DNA of 64,000 nt from Maritimibacter alkaliphilus HTCC2654 (GTDB lineage: Bacteria; Pseudomonadota; Alphaproteobacteria; Rhodobacterales; Rhodobacteraceae), in NCBI RefSeq assembly GCF_000152805.1, contig NZ_CH902578.1, forward strand, positions 3,335,906 to 3,399,905, written 5' to 3'. Every line of letters begins with the position of its first letter. Within the stretch, counting starts at the first letter, position 1. The notes under the pieces were generated by a model. The model ran no database searches. It worked only from the letters and a program-made list of their open reading frames with translations, and was not told the origin of the DNA. Made by a program: the position numbers and the translations under genes. Below are positions 16,064-24,404 of the stretch, piece by piece.

Positions 16064-16741
16064 ATGGCGCAATTCACTTTGAAAGACATCACGCTTCGCG
16101 TGCCGGGCAAGGCGCTGACCAAGCCGCTGCGGGTGGCGTTGGAGACGGGCCGCTACGAATGGAACGAGCGCGACGCGATCGAACGGCATGTGAAGCCGGG
16201 CGACAAGGTGCTCGATATCGGGGCGGGGGCCGGCTACATCTCGATCATCGCCGGGCGCGCGGCGGGGCCCGAGAACGTGATCTCGGTCGAGGGCAACCCG
16301 GTGATGATGGAGGCGCTGCGCCACAACCTCGACGAAAACGGGGCGCAGGCGACGCAGGTGCTGCACGGCGCCGTGGTGGCCGACAATTTCGACGAGGATA
16401 CGGTTCTGTTCGCGGCACGCGACGCCTTCTGGTCGTCCTCGATCGCGAACGAAAAGACCAATCCCGACAAGATCGTCGAGGTGCCCGCGCTGAAGCTGTC
16501 GGCGCTGCTCGACGAACACCAGCCCACGATCGTGTCGATGGATGTGGAAGGGGGCGAACTGGAACTGTGCCAGCAGCCCTGGCCGCCCTGTGTGCGCATG
16601 GTGGTGATGGAAATTCACACGAGCCAATATCCGCCCTCGGCGGTGAAGGCGATTTTCGACGGCATGTCGAGAAACAACATGACGCTCATGCCGTGGGGCA
16701 CCCGCGGAGAGGTCATCGTGCTGCAAAGGTGCGATAAATGA
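16064..16741 (+). CDS. FkbM family methyltransferase
   Basis: A 225-residue SAM-dependent methyltransferase. Motif I is KVLDIGAGAGYISI, the acidic motif II residue is in VISVEGNP, and VSMDVEGGELEL is the FkbM-specific DVEG signature. The acceptor is unknown; FkbM proteins methylate sugars, peptides or small metabolites. It is a single gene on the plus strand between pth and rplY, transcribed against both. Confidence 0.9.
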   Translation: MAQFTLKDITLRVPGKALTKPLRVALETGRYEWNERDAIERHVKPGDKVLDIGAGAGYISIIAGRAAGPENVISVEGNPVMMEALRHNLDENGAQATQVLHGAVVADNFDEDTVLFAARDAFWSSSIANEKTNPDKIVEVPALKLSALLDEHQPTIVSMDVEGGELELCQQPWPPCVRMVVMEIHTSQYPPSAVKAIFDGMSRNNMTLMPWGTRGEVIVLQRCDK

Positions 16742-16764
16742 AAAACGGGGCCTGATCGGCCCCG
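16741..16764 (-). terminator. terminator of rplY (also faces the FkbM gene)
   Basis: CGGGGCC (16746-16752) pairs with GGCCCCG (16758-16764) across a 5-nt loop. On the minus strand TTTTT follows immediately (the A run at 16741-16745), so it serves rplY best. The plus-strand U tract is weaker. Confidence 0.8.
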
Positions 16765-16792
16765 CTTCGTTTGTTCCACGATGGGAAGAGAC

Positions 16793-17434
16793 TTACGCCT
16801 CTTCGCCCTCGGTCACATCCTCTTCGGCTTCGCCCTCGTCCTCGTCCGCACCGGCGGAGCGCAGGCCCGACGGGGCCGAGATGTTGGCGATCACGAAATC
16901 ACGCTCGACGGTCGGCTTGGCGCCCTGCGGCAACTCGACGTCCGAGATGTGGATCACGTCACCGATGTCACGGCCGGCGAGATCGACGACGATCTTTTCG
17001 GGAATGTCACCCGCGACCACATCAAGCTCGACTTCCGGACGAACGTGCACGACCACGCCACCCTTCTTCACGCCCGGAGCCTTCTCTTCGTTGATGAACT
17101 CGACGGGAATGAACAGGTTGATGCGCGAGGTGCGGCGCAGGCGCAGGAAATCGACGTGGGTCGGAAGATCCTTGACCACGTCGCGCTGCACGTTGCGGCA
17201 GATCACGCGGACATCGTCCTGACCTTCAACCTTGAGGTTGAAGAGGGTCGACAGGAAACGACCGTCCTTGAGCTTCTTGAGAAGCATGTTGAAGTTGATG
17301 TTGATCGGCAGCGGATCGACGTCGCCACCATACACGATACCAGGTACGTTGCCTTCGCGGCGAGCTTGACGAGCGGCCCCCTTGCCCGTCCCCGTCCGTA
17401 CCGTGGCGTGAAAGTCAGGTATTTCACCAGCCAT
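16793..17434 (-). CDS. rplY: 50S ribosomal protein L25/general stress protein Ctc
   Basis: A 213-residue protein of the long (TL5/Ctc) form that binds 5S rRNA. The N-terminal domain shows [20 protein letters not shown] and the C-terminal beta domain ends with an acidic tail ([10 protein letters not shown]), as usual in alphaproteobacteria. The ATG at 17434 follows TTTGGAG; longer reading frames upstream lack family sequence. A CGCGTATACGCG palindrome at 17499-17510 lies upstream and could hold the -10 region. Confidence 0.95.
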   Translation of the reverse strand: MAGEIPDFHATVRTGTGKGAARQARREGNVPGIVYGGDVDPLPININFNMLLKKLKDGRFLSTLFNLKVEGQDDVRVICRNVQRDVVKDLPTHVDFLRLRRTSRINLFIPVEFINEEKAPGVKKGGVVVHVRPEVELDVVAGDIPEKIVVDLAGRDIGDVIHISDVELPQGAKPTVERDFVIANISAPSGLRSAGADEDEGEAEEDVTEGEEA

Positions 17435-17598
17435 GGGTTTTCTCCAAATTGTAAAGGTCTGCGGCGTTCCTCCAAGGGTGCAACCCCGCATGAGTGCGCG
17501 CGTATACGCGGGAATCATGGGTTTGGGAAGGGAAAAAGCGCGCGCGCCCCGGCGGCCTCGCGGTGGCCCGCCGGGCCGGGCGAACGGGGCACCCTTTT

Positions 17599-17648
17599 CT
17601 TCATCGTTCTCGGAATACTTCGGGGAGTGCGAGGGGCAGCACCCCTCG
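17599..17648 (+). repeat. G-rich intergenic element, copy 2
   Basis: CTTCATCGTTCTCGG, then AATACTTCGGGGAG, then a hairpin CGAGGGG (17630-17636)/CCCCTCG (17642-17648). Same layout as the copies at 1-39, 39257-39310 and 57404-57454. It lies between the divergent rplY and MFS genes. Confidence 0.6.
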
Positions 17649-17732
17649 TATGGTTCGGTGGGGGCGCAGGCCCGCGACGAAACACGAATGCGTCGTGACG
17701 CCCGTTGCCGTTTGCGCTATCGGTCCCGGTGC

Positions 17733-18872
17733 ATGACCCTGTTCGACGCCCTCAGAATCTCCCGCGGACCGGCCTTCGTCCTGATGGCGACGGGCGTCTA
17801 TTGGGGTGGCCTCGCGGGCATGATGCCCGACGTCAAGGCGCATGTGGCGGCCTCGGACGGGGTGATGGGCGCGGTGCTGGTGGCGCCCGCCGCGGCCTCG
17901 ATCCTCGCGATGGGGGCGGCCCCCTGGGCTGCGCGCCGGTATGGCGGATACACTCTGCCGGTCGCGGCGATCCTGATCGCGCTGACGCTGCTTCTGTATC
18001 TCGTCGCCGATACGCCTTTGGCTCTGGCCGGCGCGCTGTTCGCGGGCGGTTTCGCGGTCGCCTTCGCGGATATGACCGCGAATATCCGCATCGCCCATGT
18101 CGAGGCGCGGCGCGATGTGCATCTGATGAACCTGAACCACGCGGCCTATTCCTTTTCCTTTGCGATCACGGCGCTTCTGATCGCGGGGCTTCGCGGCGGT
18201 GGCTGGGATTTCAGGACCATCGCGATGATCCTGTCCGGCGTCGCGCTGGCCTATGCCGTGCTGGGGTGGGACAGTCGCGACCCGTCGAGCGGCGATGACG
18301 AGGCCGAGAGCGGCCCGGCGCGTCCGCCCATGATCGTGGTGCTTCTAGCCGGGGGGATGCTGTTTTGTTCCTTCGTGGCCGAGAACGCGACCGAGGGCTG
18401 GACCGCGCTGTTCATCGAACGCACGCTCGGCGGCGCGGTCGGCGAGGGCAGCTTCGGTCCCGCCGTCTTCGGCTTCGTCATGGGGGCCGCGCGCCTGTCG
18501 GGGCAGGCGCTGGTGCGGCGGCTGGGGGCCGAACGGCTGATCCTGTCCTCGGCGGTGCTGGCCGTGATCGGGGCCATCGTGATCGCCCTGTCGCCGAGCC
18601 AGATCGTGATGCATGGCGGGGTGGTTCTGACCGCGCTCGGCGTTGCGGTCATCGTGCCCTCGACCAACTCGATCCTTGCGCGAAAAGTGAAAGGTCCGGC
18701 CCGGTCCATCGCCATTTCGCGGGCCTGGATGTTGGGATTGATGGGGTTCTTCATCGGCCCGGCCCTGATGGGCGGGCTCGCGGAACTGGGCAGTCTGCGC
18801 CTGTCCTTCGCCGCCGTTGCGGTCTCCTCCGCCGCGATCATCCCGGCGGTTCTGGCGCTGTCGCGTCGGTAG
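17733..18872 (+). CDS. MFS transporter
   Basis: A 379-residue inner-membrane carrier with about 12 hydrophobic helices and basic loops such as AARRYGG after helix 2. The pattern fits the YbjJ/YfkF-like sugar or drug efflux branch of the major facilitator superfamily, but I cannot name a substrate. The ATG at 17733 gives a normal first helix (FVLMATGVYWGGLAGMM). A single gene with no partner. Confidence 0.85.
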   Translation: MTLFDALRISRGPAFVLMATGVYWGGLAGMMPDVKAHVAASDGVMGAVLVAPAAASILAMGAAPWAARRYGGYTLPVAAILIALTLLLYLVADTPLALAGALFAGGFAVAFADMTANIRIAHVEARRDVHLMNLNHAAYSFSFAITALLIAGLRGGGWDFRTIAMILSGVALAYAVLGWDSRDPSSGDDEAESGPARPPMIVVLLAGGMLFCSFVAENATEGWTALFIERTLGGAVGEGSFGPAVFGFVMGAARLSGQALVRRLGAERLILSSAVLAVIGAIVIALSPSQIVMHGGVVLTALGVAVIVPSTNSILARKVKGPARSIAISRAWMLGLMGFFIGPALMGGLAELGSLRLSFAAVAVSSAAIIPAVLALSRR

Positions 18873-18885
18873 AGTTCCCGCATTG

Positions 18886-19034
18886 TGCGGGCTGAAGCCC
18901 GCGCCGGATGTGCGCGTCCCCGCCGCTGGCGGGCACGCGCGGTGGGCGCCCTTGCCCGGCGGCCCTTACGGCGATGACGGTCGGAGCATGGGCTGGGGAG
19001 GCGCTTGAGGGGGCGATCCGCCCCTCAAGGCGCC
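18886..19034. repeat. intergenic palindromic element, family 2 copy 1
   Basis: Starts with TGCGGGCTGAAGCCCGCGCC (a near-perfect hairpin), followed by GGATGTGCGCG. The same opening block recurs at 57325-57356. The far end (19000-19034) is a 13-bp hairpin with arms containing TTGAGGGG and CCCCTCAA. It fills most of the gap between two convergent genes ending at 18872 and 19088 and may end transcription in both directions. Confidence 0.5.
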
Positions 19035-19087
19035 ATGTCCAGCATGAGGCGAGTCGCCTGCGCGTCAAGGACGACTCGCGGGTGCTC

Positions 19088-20251
19088 TTAGGCCCAGTCG
19101 CCGGAGAAATCGCGCGGGATGCGCAGGATGTCGCGGTCGACCTGATTGATGTCGCGGTGTCCGCAGAAGGCCATCGAGGTGTCGAGTTCCTTGTGGATCA
19201 CCTCCAGCGCGCGGGTCACGCCCGCTTCGCCCATCGCGCCCAGACCATAGACGAAGGCGCGGCCGATATAGGTGCCCTTCGCGCCCATCGCCATTGCCTT
19301 TAGCACGTCCTGACCGGAGCGGATGCCGCTGTCCAGATGCACCTCGATCCGGTCGCCCACCGCCTGAAGGATCGGGTCCAGCGCGCGGATCGACGACAGC
19401 GCCCCGTCCAGTTGGCGCCCGCCGTGGTTCGACACGATGATCGCATCGGCACCCACCTTGGCGGCCATCACCGCGTCCTCGGCTTCCATCACGCCTTTCA
19501 GGATCAGCGGGCCGCCCCACATCTCTTTGATCTTTTCGATCTTGGACCAGTCGAGCGAGGGGTCGAATTGATCGTTGGTCCAGGACATGAGCTTGGACGG
19601 GTCCGAAATCCCCTTCACATGCCCGACGACGTTTCCGAAACTGCGCCGTTTCGTGCCCAGCATCCCCATGCCCCAGCGCCATTTGGTCGACAGGTTCACG
19701 AGGTTTCGGACGGTGGGTTTCGGGGGGGCGGAAAGGCCGTTGCGAATGTCCTTGTGCCGCTGCCCCATGATCTGAAGGTCGAGCGTGATGACGAGCGCCG
19801 AACAGCCCGCATCCTTGGTGCGCTGGATCAGGCGCGACAGGTAATCCTCGTCGCGCATGACGTAGAGCTGGAACCAGAAGGGGGCCGTGGTGTGCTCGGC
19901 CACGTCCTCGATCGAGCAGATCGACATGGTGGACAGCGTGAAGGGCACCCCGAATTTTTCGGCGGCGCGGGCTGCCTTGATCTCGCCATCCGCGGATTGC
20001 ATCCCGGTCATGCCGACCGGGGCGAGCGCGACGGGCATGGCCACGTCCTGTCCGATCATCTGCGTCTTCGTGGTCCGGTTGGACATATCGACGGCCACGC
20101 GCTGACGCAGGCGGATCGCGTCGAAATCCGATACGTTCTCGCGAAAGGTCTGCTCGGTCCACGAACCGCTTTCGCAATAGTCGTAGAACATCTTCGGCGC
20201 ACGACGCCGGTAGAGGCGTTTGAGATCGTCGATGTTGGTGATGACGGTCAT
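19088..20251 (-). CDS. lldD: FMN-dependent alpha-hydroxy acid dehydrogenase (L-lactate dehydrogenase type)
   Basis: A 387-residue TIM-barrel flavoprotein. VSNHGGRQLDG is the FMN_dh active-site signature with the proton-abstracting histidine, and HLDSGIRSGQDVLKA gives the C-terminal phosphate-binding segment. The N-terminal DLKRLYRRRAPKMFYDYC matches bacterial LldD, which oxidises L-lactate to pyruvate and passes electrons to quinone. Other 2-hydroxy acids are possible. Start at 20251 follows GGGGGAGG. No lactate permease or LldR regulator is adjacent. Confidence 0.85.
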   Translation of the reverse strand: MTVITNIDDLKRLYRRRAPKMFYDYCESGSWTEQTFRENVSDFDAIRLRQRVAVDMSNRTTKTQMIGQDVAMPVALAPVGMTGMQSADGEIKAARAAEKFGVPFTLSTMSICSIEDVAEHTTAPFWFQLYVMRDEDYLSRLIQRTKDAGCSALVITLDLQIMGQRHKDIRNGLSAPPKPTVRNLVNLSTKWRWGMGMLGTKRRSFGNVVGHVKGISDPSKLMSWTNDQFDPSLDWSKIEKIKEMWGGPLILKGVMEAEDAVMAAKVGADAIIVSNHGGRQLDGALSSIRALDPILQAVGDRIEVHLDSGIRSGQDVLKAMAMGAKGTYIGRAFVYGLGAMGEAGVTRALEVIHKELDTSMAFCGHRDINQVDRDILRIPRDFSGDWA

Positions 20252-20360
20252 GGATACCTCCCCCGGACCTGCTGTCCGCGCGACGCTACAGCCGGCGATC
20301 ACCGTGCGCAACGCGACCGATTGCTCTTGCGCCCGGCGCGACGCCCCGCAAGGTGGCGCC

Positions 20361-21134
20361 ATGTCTATCGTATTGATCGGATTGCTGGCGAGCCTTGGCG
20401 CAGGGCTCATGACGGGGGTCGGGGCGCTGCCCGTTCTCTTCGGTCGCACCATCACCCGGAAATGGTCGGACATGCTCTTGGGCTTCGCGGCCGGGGTGAT
20501 GATCTCGGCCTCGTTCTTTTCGCTCATCCTGCCCGGTCTCGACATCGCCAAAGCGGAAACCGGGAGCGTCTGGGCGGCTGCGGCCATCGCGGCGGGCGGG
20601 ATCGTTCTGGGCGCGCTTGCCGTCTATGCGATGAACGAAGCCTTGCCGCATGAGCATTTCATCGCCGGGCCCGAGGGCGCGGACCCCGGTGCGCTGTCGC
20701 GCATCTGGCTGTTCGTCATCGCGATCACGATCCACAACTTCCCCGAGGGTATGGCCGTGGGTGTCGGGTTCGGCGGCGGCGACGTGGCCAACGGCATGTC
20801 GCTGGCCACCGGCATCGGCCTTCAGAACGCGCCCGAGGGGCTTGCGGTCGCCGTGGCCCTGCGCGGGCTGGGGTATGCCAAGGGGCGCAGTTTCCTGATC
20901 GCCCTCATGACCGGGCTGGTGGAGCCGGTGGGCGGGCTGATCGGTGTCGTCGCGGTGACCATGGCCGAGGCGCTGCTGCCCTGGGGGCTGACCTTCGCCG
21001 CCGGGGCCATGCTCTATATCATCAGCCACGAGATCATCCCCGAAACGCATCGCGGCGGGCACCAGCACCGTGCCACGACCGGACTAATCGTCGGACTGGT
21101 CCTGATGATGTTTCTGGATGTCACGCTGGGCTGA
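20361..21134 (+). CDS. ZIP family metal transporter
   Basis: A 257-residue membrane protein with about eight helices. The metal-binding motifs of helices 4 and 5 are intact: ITIHNFPEGMAVG and QNAPEGLAVA. Length and motif spacing match the bacterial ZupT/GufA branch, which takes up divalent zinc, iron or manganese. It is divergent from lldD; no Zur- or Fur-type operator is obvious in the 109-bp gap. Confidence 0.92.
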   Translation: MSIVLIGLLASLGAGLMTGVGALPVLFGRTITRKWSDMLLGFAAGVMISASFFSLILPGLDIAKAETGSVWAAAAIAAGGIVLGALAVYAMNEALPHEHFIAGPEGADPGALSRIWLFVIAITIHNFPEGMAVGVGFGGGDVANGMSLATGIGLQNAPEGLAVAVALRGLGYAKGRSFLIALMTGLVEPVGGLIGVVAVTMAEALLPWGLTFAAGAMLYIISHEIIPETHRGGHQHRATTGLIVGLVLMMFLDVTLG

Positions 21135-21194
21135 TCGCCGGGCCGGTGGCCAAGTTTCGCTTGCGCATGTCGCGCCACATGGCACTGTCGCCGC

Positions 21195-21566
21195 ATGACA
21201 GCACGCACTGCCTTACGAATAGGTCTCTTGCTCTGGAGCGTCGCGTTCATTCTGGCGTTCATCGACTTCGGAATGACCGAGCCATCCAGCGACGGGTTCA
21301 CCGCCGGGCTGAACAAGGTCGCCAAGTTCATGGCGTGGCAGGCGGTGGCGCTCGTCATCTCCGTCATCGTCTGGGTGATCGGCAGCCGGTTCGAGCGTCG
21401 GTCGGCCCAACGGGTCGCAAGCCGTATTCCGGGGATCATCATGATCGCGATCGCACTCGCGTTCGGCCTGTTCATTCTGAGCTCGGGCCTGATCGGCGGC
21501 ATGGCGGGCGGAACCGAAACATCCCCACAAATGCCGGTGACCAAACCGGCGGAGCCTGCCCAGTGA
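21195..21566 (+). CDS. small membrane protein
   Basis: A 123-residue protein I cannot assign. Three hydrophobic segments are visible (IGLLLWSVAFILAFIDFG; WQAVALVISVIVWVIG; IPGIIMIAIALAFGLFILSSG) with a short Pro/Ala-rich tail. It overlaps the following MaoC gene by four bases (GTGA), so the two are co-translated. Confidence 0.7.
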   Translation: MTARTALRIGLLLWSVAFILAFIDFGMTEPSSDGFTAGLNKVAKFMAWQAVALVISVIVWVIGSRFERRSAQRVASRIPGIIMIAIALAFGLFILSSGLIGGMAGGTETSPQMPVTKPAEPAQ

Positions 21567-22021
21567 CACAAAGGTATTTCGAGGATCTGCCGATCGGGTT
21601 CACCTACCGATCCGGCGAGGCGGAGCTGACCCGCGAGGCCATCGTGAAATTCGCCCGCGAATGGGATCCGCAGCCGTTCCATGTCGACGATGCGGCGGCG
21701 GCCGAAAGCCATTTCGGAACGCTGATCGCCTCGGGCTGGCACACGCTTCTGATCGCCTTCAACCTCGCCATGCAGTCGGGCGTCTGGGACGAGGCGTCGA
21801 TGGGCGCCTCGGGGATGGACGAGGTGCGGTGGTTCCTGCCAGCGGTTCCGGGCGACGTGATCCACGTGCGGGCCGAGGTCGTGACGGCGGAACGGTCGAA
21901 ATCGCGGCCCGACCGGGGGCGGGTGAGTTTCCGCAACGACGTGCATCGCGCCGACGGCAAGCGGATCGCGAGCTATATCGGCAATCACCTGATGAAGGCG
22001 CGCGGCACCTCGCTCGCCTGA
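21563..22021 (+). CDS. MaoC family hotdog-fold dehydratase
   Basis: A 152-residue protein starting at GTG 21563 within a GTGA overlap. The MaoC/hydratase 2 pattern is present: FEDLPIGFTYRSGEAELT, then FAREWDPQPFHVDD with the catalytic Asp and His, and SGWHTLLIAFNLAMQSG. Related proteins hydrate enoyl-CoA thioesters. No fatty-acid or polyester genes are nearby to fix the substrate. Confidence 0.9.
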   Translation: MTQRYFEDLPIGFTYRSGEAELTREAIVKFAREWDPQPFHVDDAAAAESHFGTLIASGWHTLLIAFNLAMQSGVWDEASMGASGMDEVRWFLPAVPGDVIHVRAEVVTAERSKSRPDRGRVSFRNDVHRADGKRIASYIGNHLMKARGTSLA

Positions 22022-22039
22022 GGCCGCCCCGAGGGGTGA

Positions 22040-22597
22040 TCAGGCGGGGACGTGTCCGGGCTTGGCCGGCGCGGGTTCCGGCGCGCCCGACACCTCCCAA
22101 ACGTCGCGTTGACCGATCATCTGCTCTTTCGGCGCGTGGGTCACCGTCAGCCCGGCATTCTCGATCAGGGCGAGCACTTCGCCCACGATCATGTCGGGCG
22201 AGGTTTCGGCGCGGCCCACCGGGATCGGACGGCGCAATTCGCGCTTGCCGGAGGGGAACAGCGTGAGCGTCTCGTAGGTGCCCGAGCCACGCCGTTCGAC
22301 GCGCACGATATGGCTCCACGGGATCAGGCCATGCACCCCGACCTGCGCGCCTTTGGGCGTCAGAAGCGCCAGCCGCCGCCGCATATGGGTTTCGGTCAGC
22401 CCGACCCAGCCCAGCATCACACCGATCAGAACCGGCACGGCGAGGATCACGCCGAGCGGCGTTTTCCACAGCGCATCAGGATCGGTCGTCGCCACGTTGA
22501 AGATGCAGATCACACCCAGCGCCAGAAACGCCGCCCCGATCCAGCGCATCGTCCGGAACGACGGCGGGGCCGCGTGGATTTCCAACGTATTCGTCAT
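22040..22597 (-). CDS. PH-domain-like membrane protein of unknown function
   Basis: A 185-residue protein with two N-terminal helices (WIGAAFLALGVICIFNVAT and PLGVILAVPVLIGVMLGWVGL). A beta-rich region follows (LLTPKGAQVGVHGLIPWSHI, then VERRGSGTYETLTLFPSGKR) that looks like a bacterial PH-type domain. The Pro/Ala-rich C-terminus is probably disordered. Its ATG overlaps the nadE stop codon by four bases. Confidence 0.6.
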   Translation of the reverse strand: MTNTLEIHAAPPSFRTMRWIGAAFLALGVICIFNVATTDPDALWKTPLGVILAVPVLIGVMLGWVGLTETHMRRRLALLTPKGAQVGVHGLIPWSHIVRVERRGSGTYETLTLFPSGKRELRRPIPVGRAETSPDMIVGEVLALIENAGLTVTHAPKEQMIGQRDVWEVSGAPEPAPAKPGHVPA

Positions 22598-24255
22598 GTC
22601 TTGTCCCGCCAGCGGTTCACGATGGGATAGCGGCGGTCGAGCCAGAAGCTACGCATCGTCAGGCGTGCGCCCGGCGCGGATTGGAAACGCTTGTATTCCG
22701 AGATGAAGATCAGGTGTTCCACCTTTTTCACCGTGTCCCGGTCGAAGCCCTGCGCCACCAGCTCGGCCACCGACAGTTCCTTGTCTACAAGCCCTTCTAG
22801 AATGGCGTCCAGCACCTCGTAAGGCGGCAAGCTGTCGCTGTCTTTCTGGTCGTCGCGGAGTTCCGCGCTGGGCGGTTTGTCGATGATGGACACCGGAATG
22901 ACCTCGCCCGCCGGGCCCATCATCCAGTCGCGGTGGTTCGCATTGCGCCAGCGGCAGGTCTCGAAGACCCGCATTTTATAGAGGTCTTTGATCGGGTTAT
23001 AGCCGCCCGCCATGTCGCCATAGATCGTGGCGTATCCTACCGCGACCTCGGATTTGTTGCCGGTGGTCAGCAGCATTTCCCCGAACTTGTTGGACATCGC
23101 CATCAGGAGCAGGCCGCGCAGGCGCGACTGGATGTTTTCCTCGGTGAGGTCTGGCGCGTAGCCCTCGAACAAGGGCGCGAGCGCTTCCGTCACCGCGTCG
23201 CGGGGGCCTTTGATCGGCACGAAGTCGTAGTGACAGCCGAGCCTCTCGGCCACCGCCTTGGCGTCGTCCAGAGAGCCTTGGCTGGTGTATTCGGACGGCA
23301 GCATCACGCAGCGCACGTTTTCGGGGCCAAGCGCGTCGGCAGCGATGGTCGCGACGATGGCGCTGTCGATGCCGCCGGACAGACCCAGAAGCACCTTCTT
23401 GAACCCGGTCTTGCCCATGTAGTCGCGCAGGGATTGCACCATGACGCGGTAGTCGGCCTCATAGGCTGGCAGGGCGGGCACCACCTCACCCGGCACAATG
23501 CGCCAGCCATCGTCGCCCTTTTCGAGGTCGACGTGCCGGATCACCTCGTCGAATTCGCGAAACTGGAAGGCAAGCTCGCCCTGCGCGTCCATGCCGAAAC
23601 TCGCGCCGTCGAACACCTGATCGTCCTGTCCGCCGACCATGTTAAGGTAGATGAGCGGCAGCCCCGTCTCTTCGACGCGCGCGCGCATCACGCCATGGCG
23701 CGTCTCGACCTTGCCCCGGTAGTAGGGCGAGCCGTTCGGCACGGCGAGCACCTCGGCACCCTTGTCGGCAAGGTTTTCGCAGACCGCATCGGGCCACCAC
23801 GCATCCTCGCAGATCGGGATGCCCAGCGTGAGCGGCCCGATCTTGATCGGGTCTTGCGGTTCTGCGTGGCTGAACAGGCGTTTTTCGTCGAACACCGTCT
23901 CGTTCGGCAGCATCTGCTTCAGGATGCGCCGCCGCACCCGCCCGCCTTCGAGAACCCAGTAGGCGTTATACAGGTCTTTGCCGTCGTGATAGGGGCAGCC
24001 GATCCCCATGACCGGGCCATCGGCCACGTCTTTGGCCAGCGCCTCGCACGCCTCCATCGCCTCGGACCAGAAGGCCGGGCGCATCACAAGGTCCTGCGGC
24101 TGGTAGCCGGTCAGGAAGCTTTCGGTCAGCATGACCATGTCGGCCCCGGCCTCTTTCGCGGCGGTCCACGCCGCGCGCGCCATGTCGGCATTGCCGGGAA
24201 TATCACCCACAACAGGGTTCAACTGGGCCAGTGTCAGGCGAAAGGTGTCAGCCAT
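22594..24255 (-). CDS. nadE: glutamine-dependent NAD+ synthetase
   Basis: A 553-residue two-domain enzyme that amidates nicotinic acid adenine dinucleotide, the last step of NAD synthesis. The N-terminal nitrilase domain has the expected triad: Glu in MLTESFLTG, Lys in RILKQMLPNE and Cys in IPICEDAWWPD. The C-terminal synthetase domain has the ATP loop LLGLSGGIDSA. The start at 24255 sits 7 bases from GAGGA; an ATG two codons upstream is less well placed. Confidence 0.96.
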   Translation of the reverse strand: MADTFRLTLAQLNPVVGDIPGNADMARAAWTAAKEAGADMVMLTESFLTGYQPQDLVMRPAFWSEAMEACEALAKDVADGPVMGIGCPYHDGKDLYNAYWVLEGGRVRRRILKQMLPNETVFDEKRLFSHAEPQDPIKIGPLTLGIPICEDAWWPDAVCENLADKGAEVLAVPNGSPYYRGKVETRHGVMRARVEETGLPLIYLNMVGGQDDQVFDGASFGMDAQGELAFQFREFDEVIRHVDLEKGDDGWRIVPGEVVPALPAYEADYRVMVQSLRDYMGKTGFKKVLLGLSGGIDSAIVATIAADALGPENVRCVMLPSEYTSQGSLDDAKAVAERLGCHYDFVPIKGPRDAVTEALAPLFEGYAPDLTEENIQSRLRGLLLMAMSNKFGEMLLTTGNKSEVAVGYATIYGDMAGGYNPIKDLYKMRVFETCRWRNANHRDWMMGPAGEVIPVSIIDKPPSAELRDDQKDSDSLPPYEVLDAILEGLVDKELSVAELVAQGFDRDTVKKVEHLIFISEYKRFQSAPGARLTMRSFWLDRRYPIVNRWRDKT

Positions 24256-24404
24256 GTCCATCCTCGCGAGGTCGCGACCCTCTTAGCGGGGTTCATGGGC
24301 AGGGAAAAGCCGGGTGCCGTGATTGTCATGCGAAAACAATTGTCTCTCATGGCCCTGACGCTTAGGTTTCGCACACTTTCCGAACGAATGCCCACGAGGT
24401 TCTC

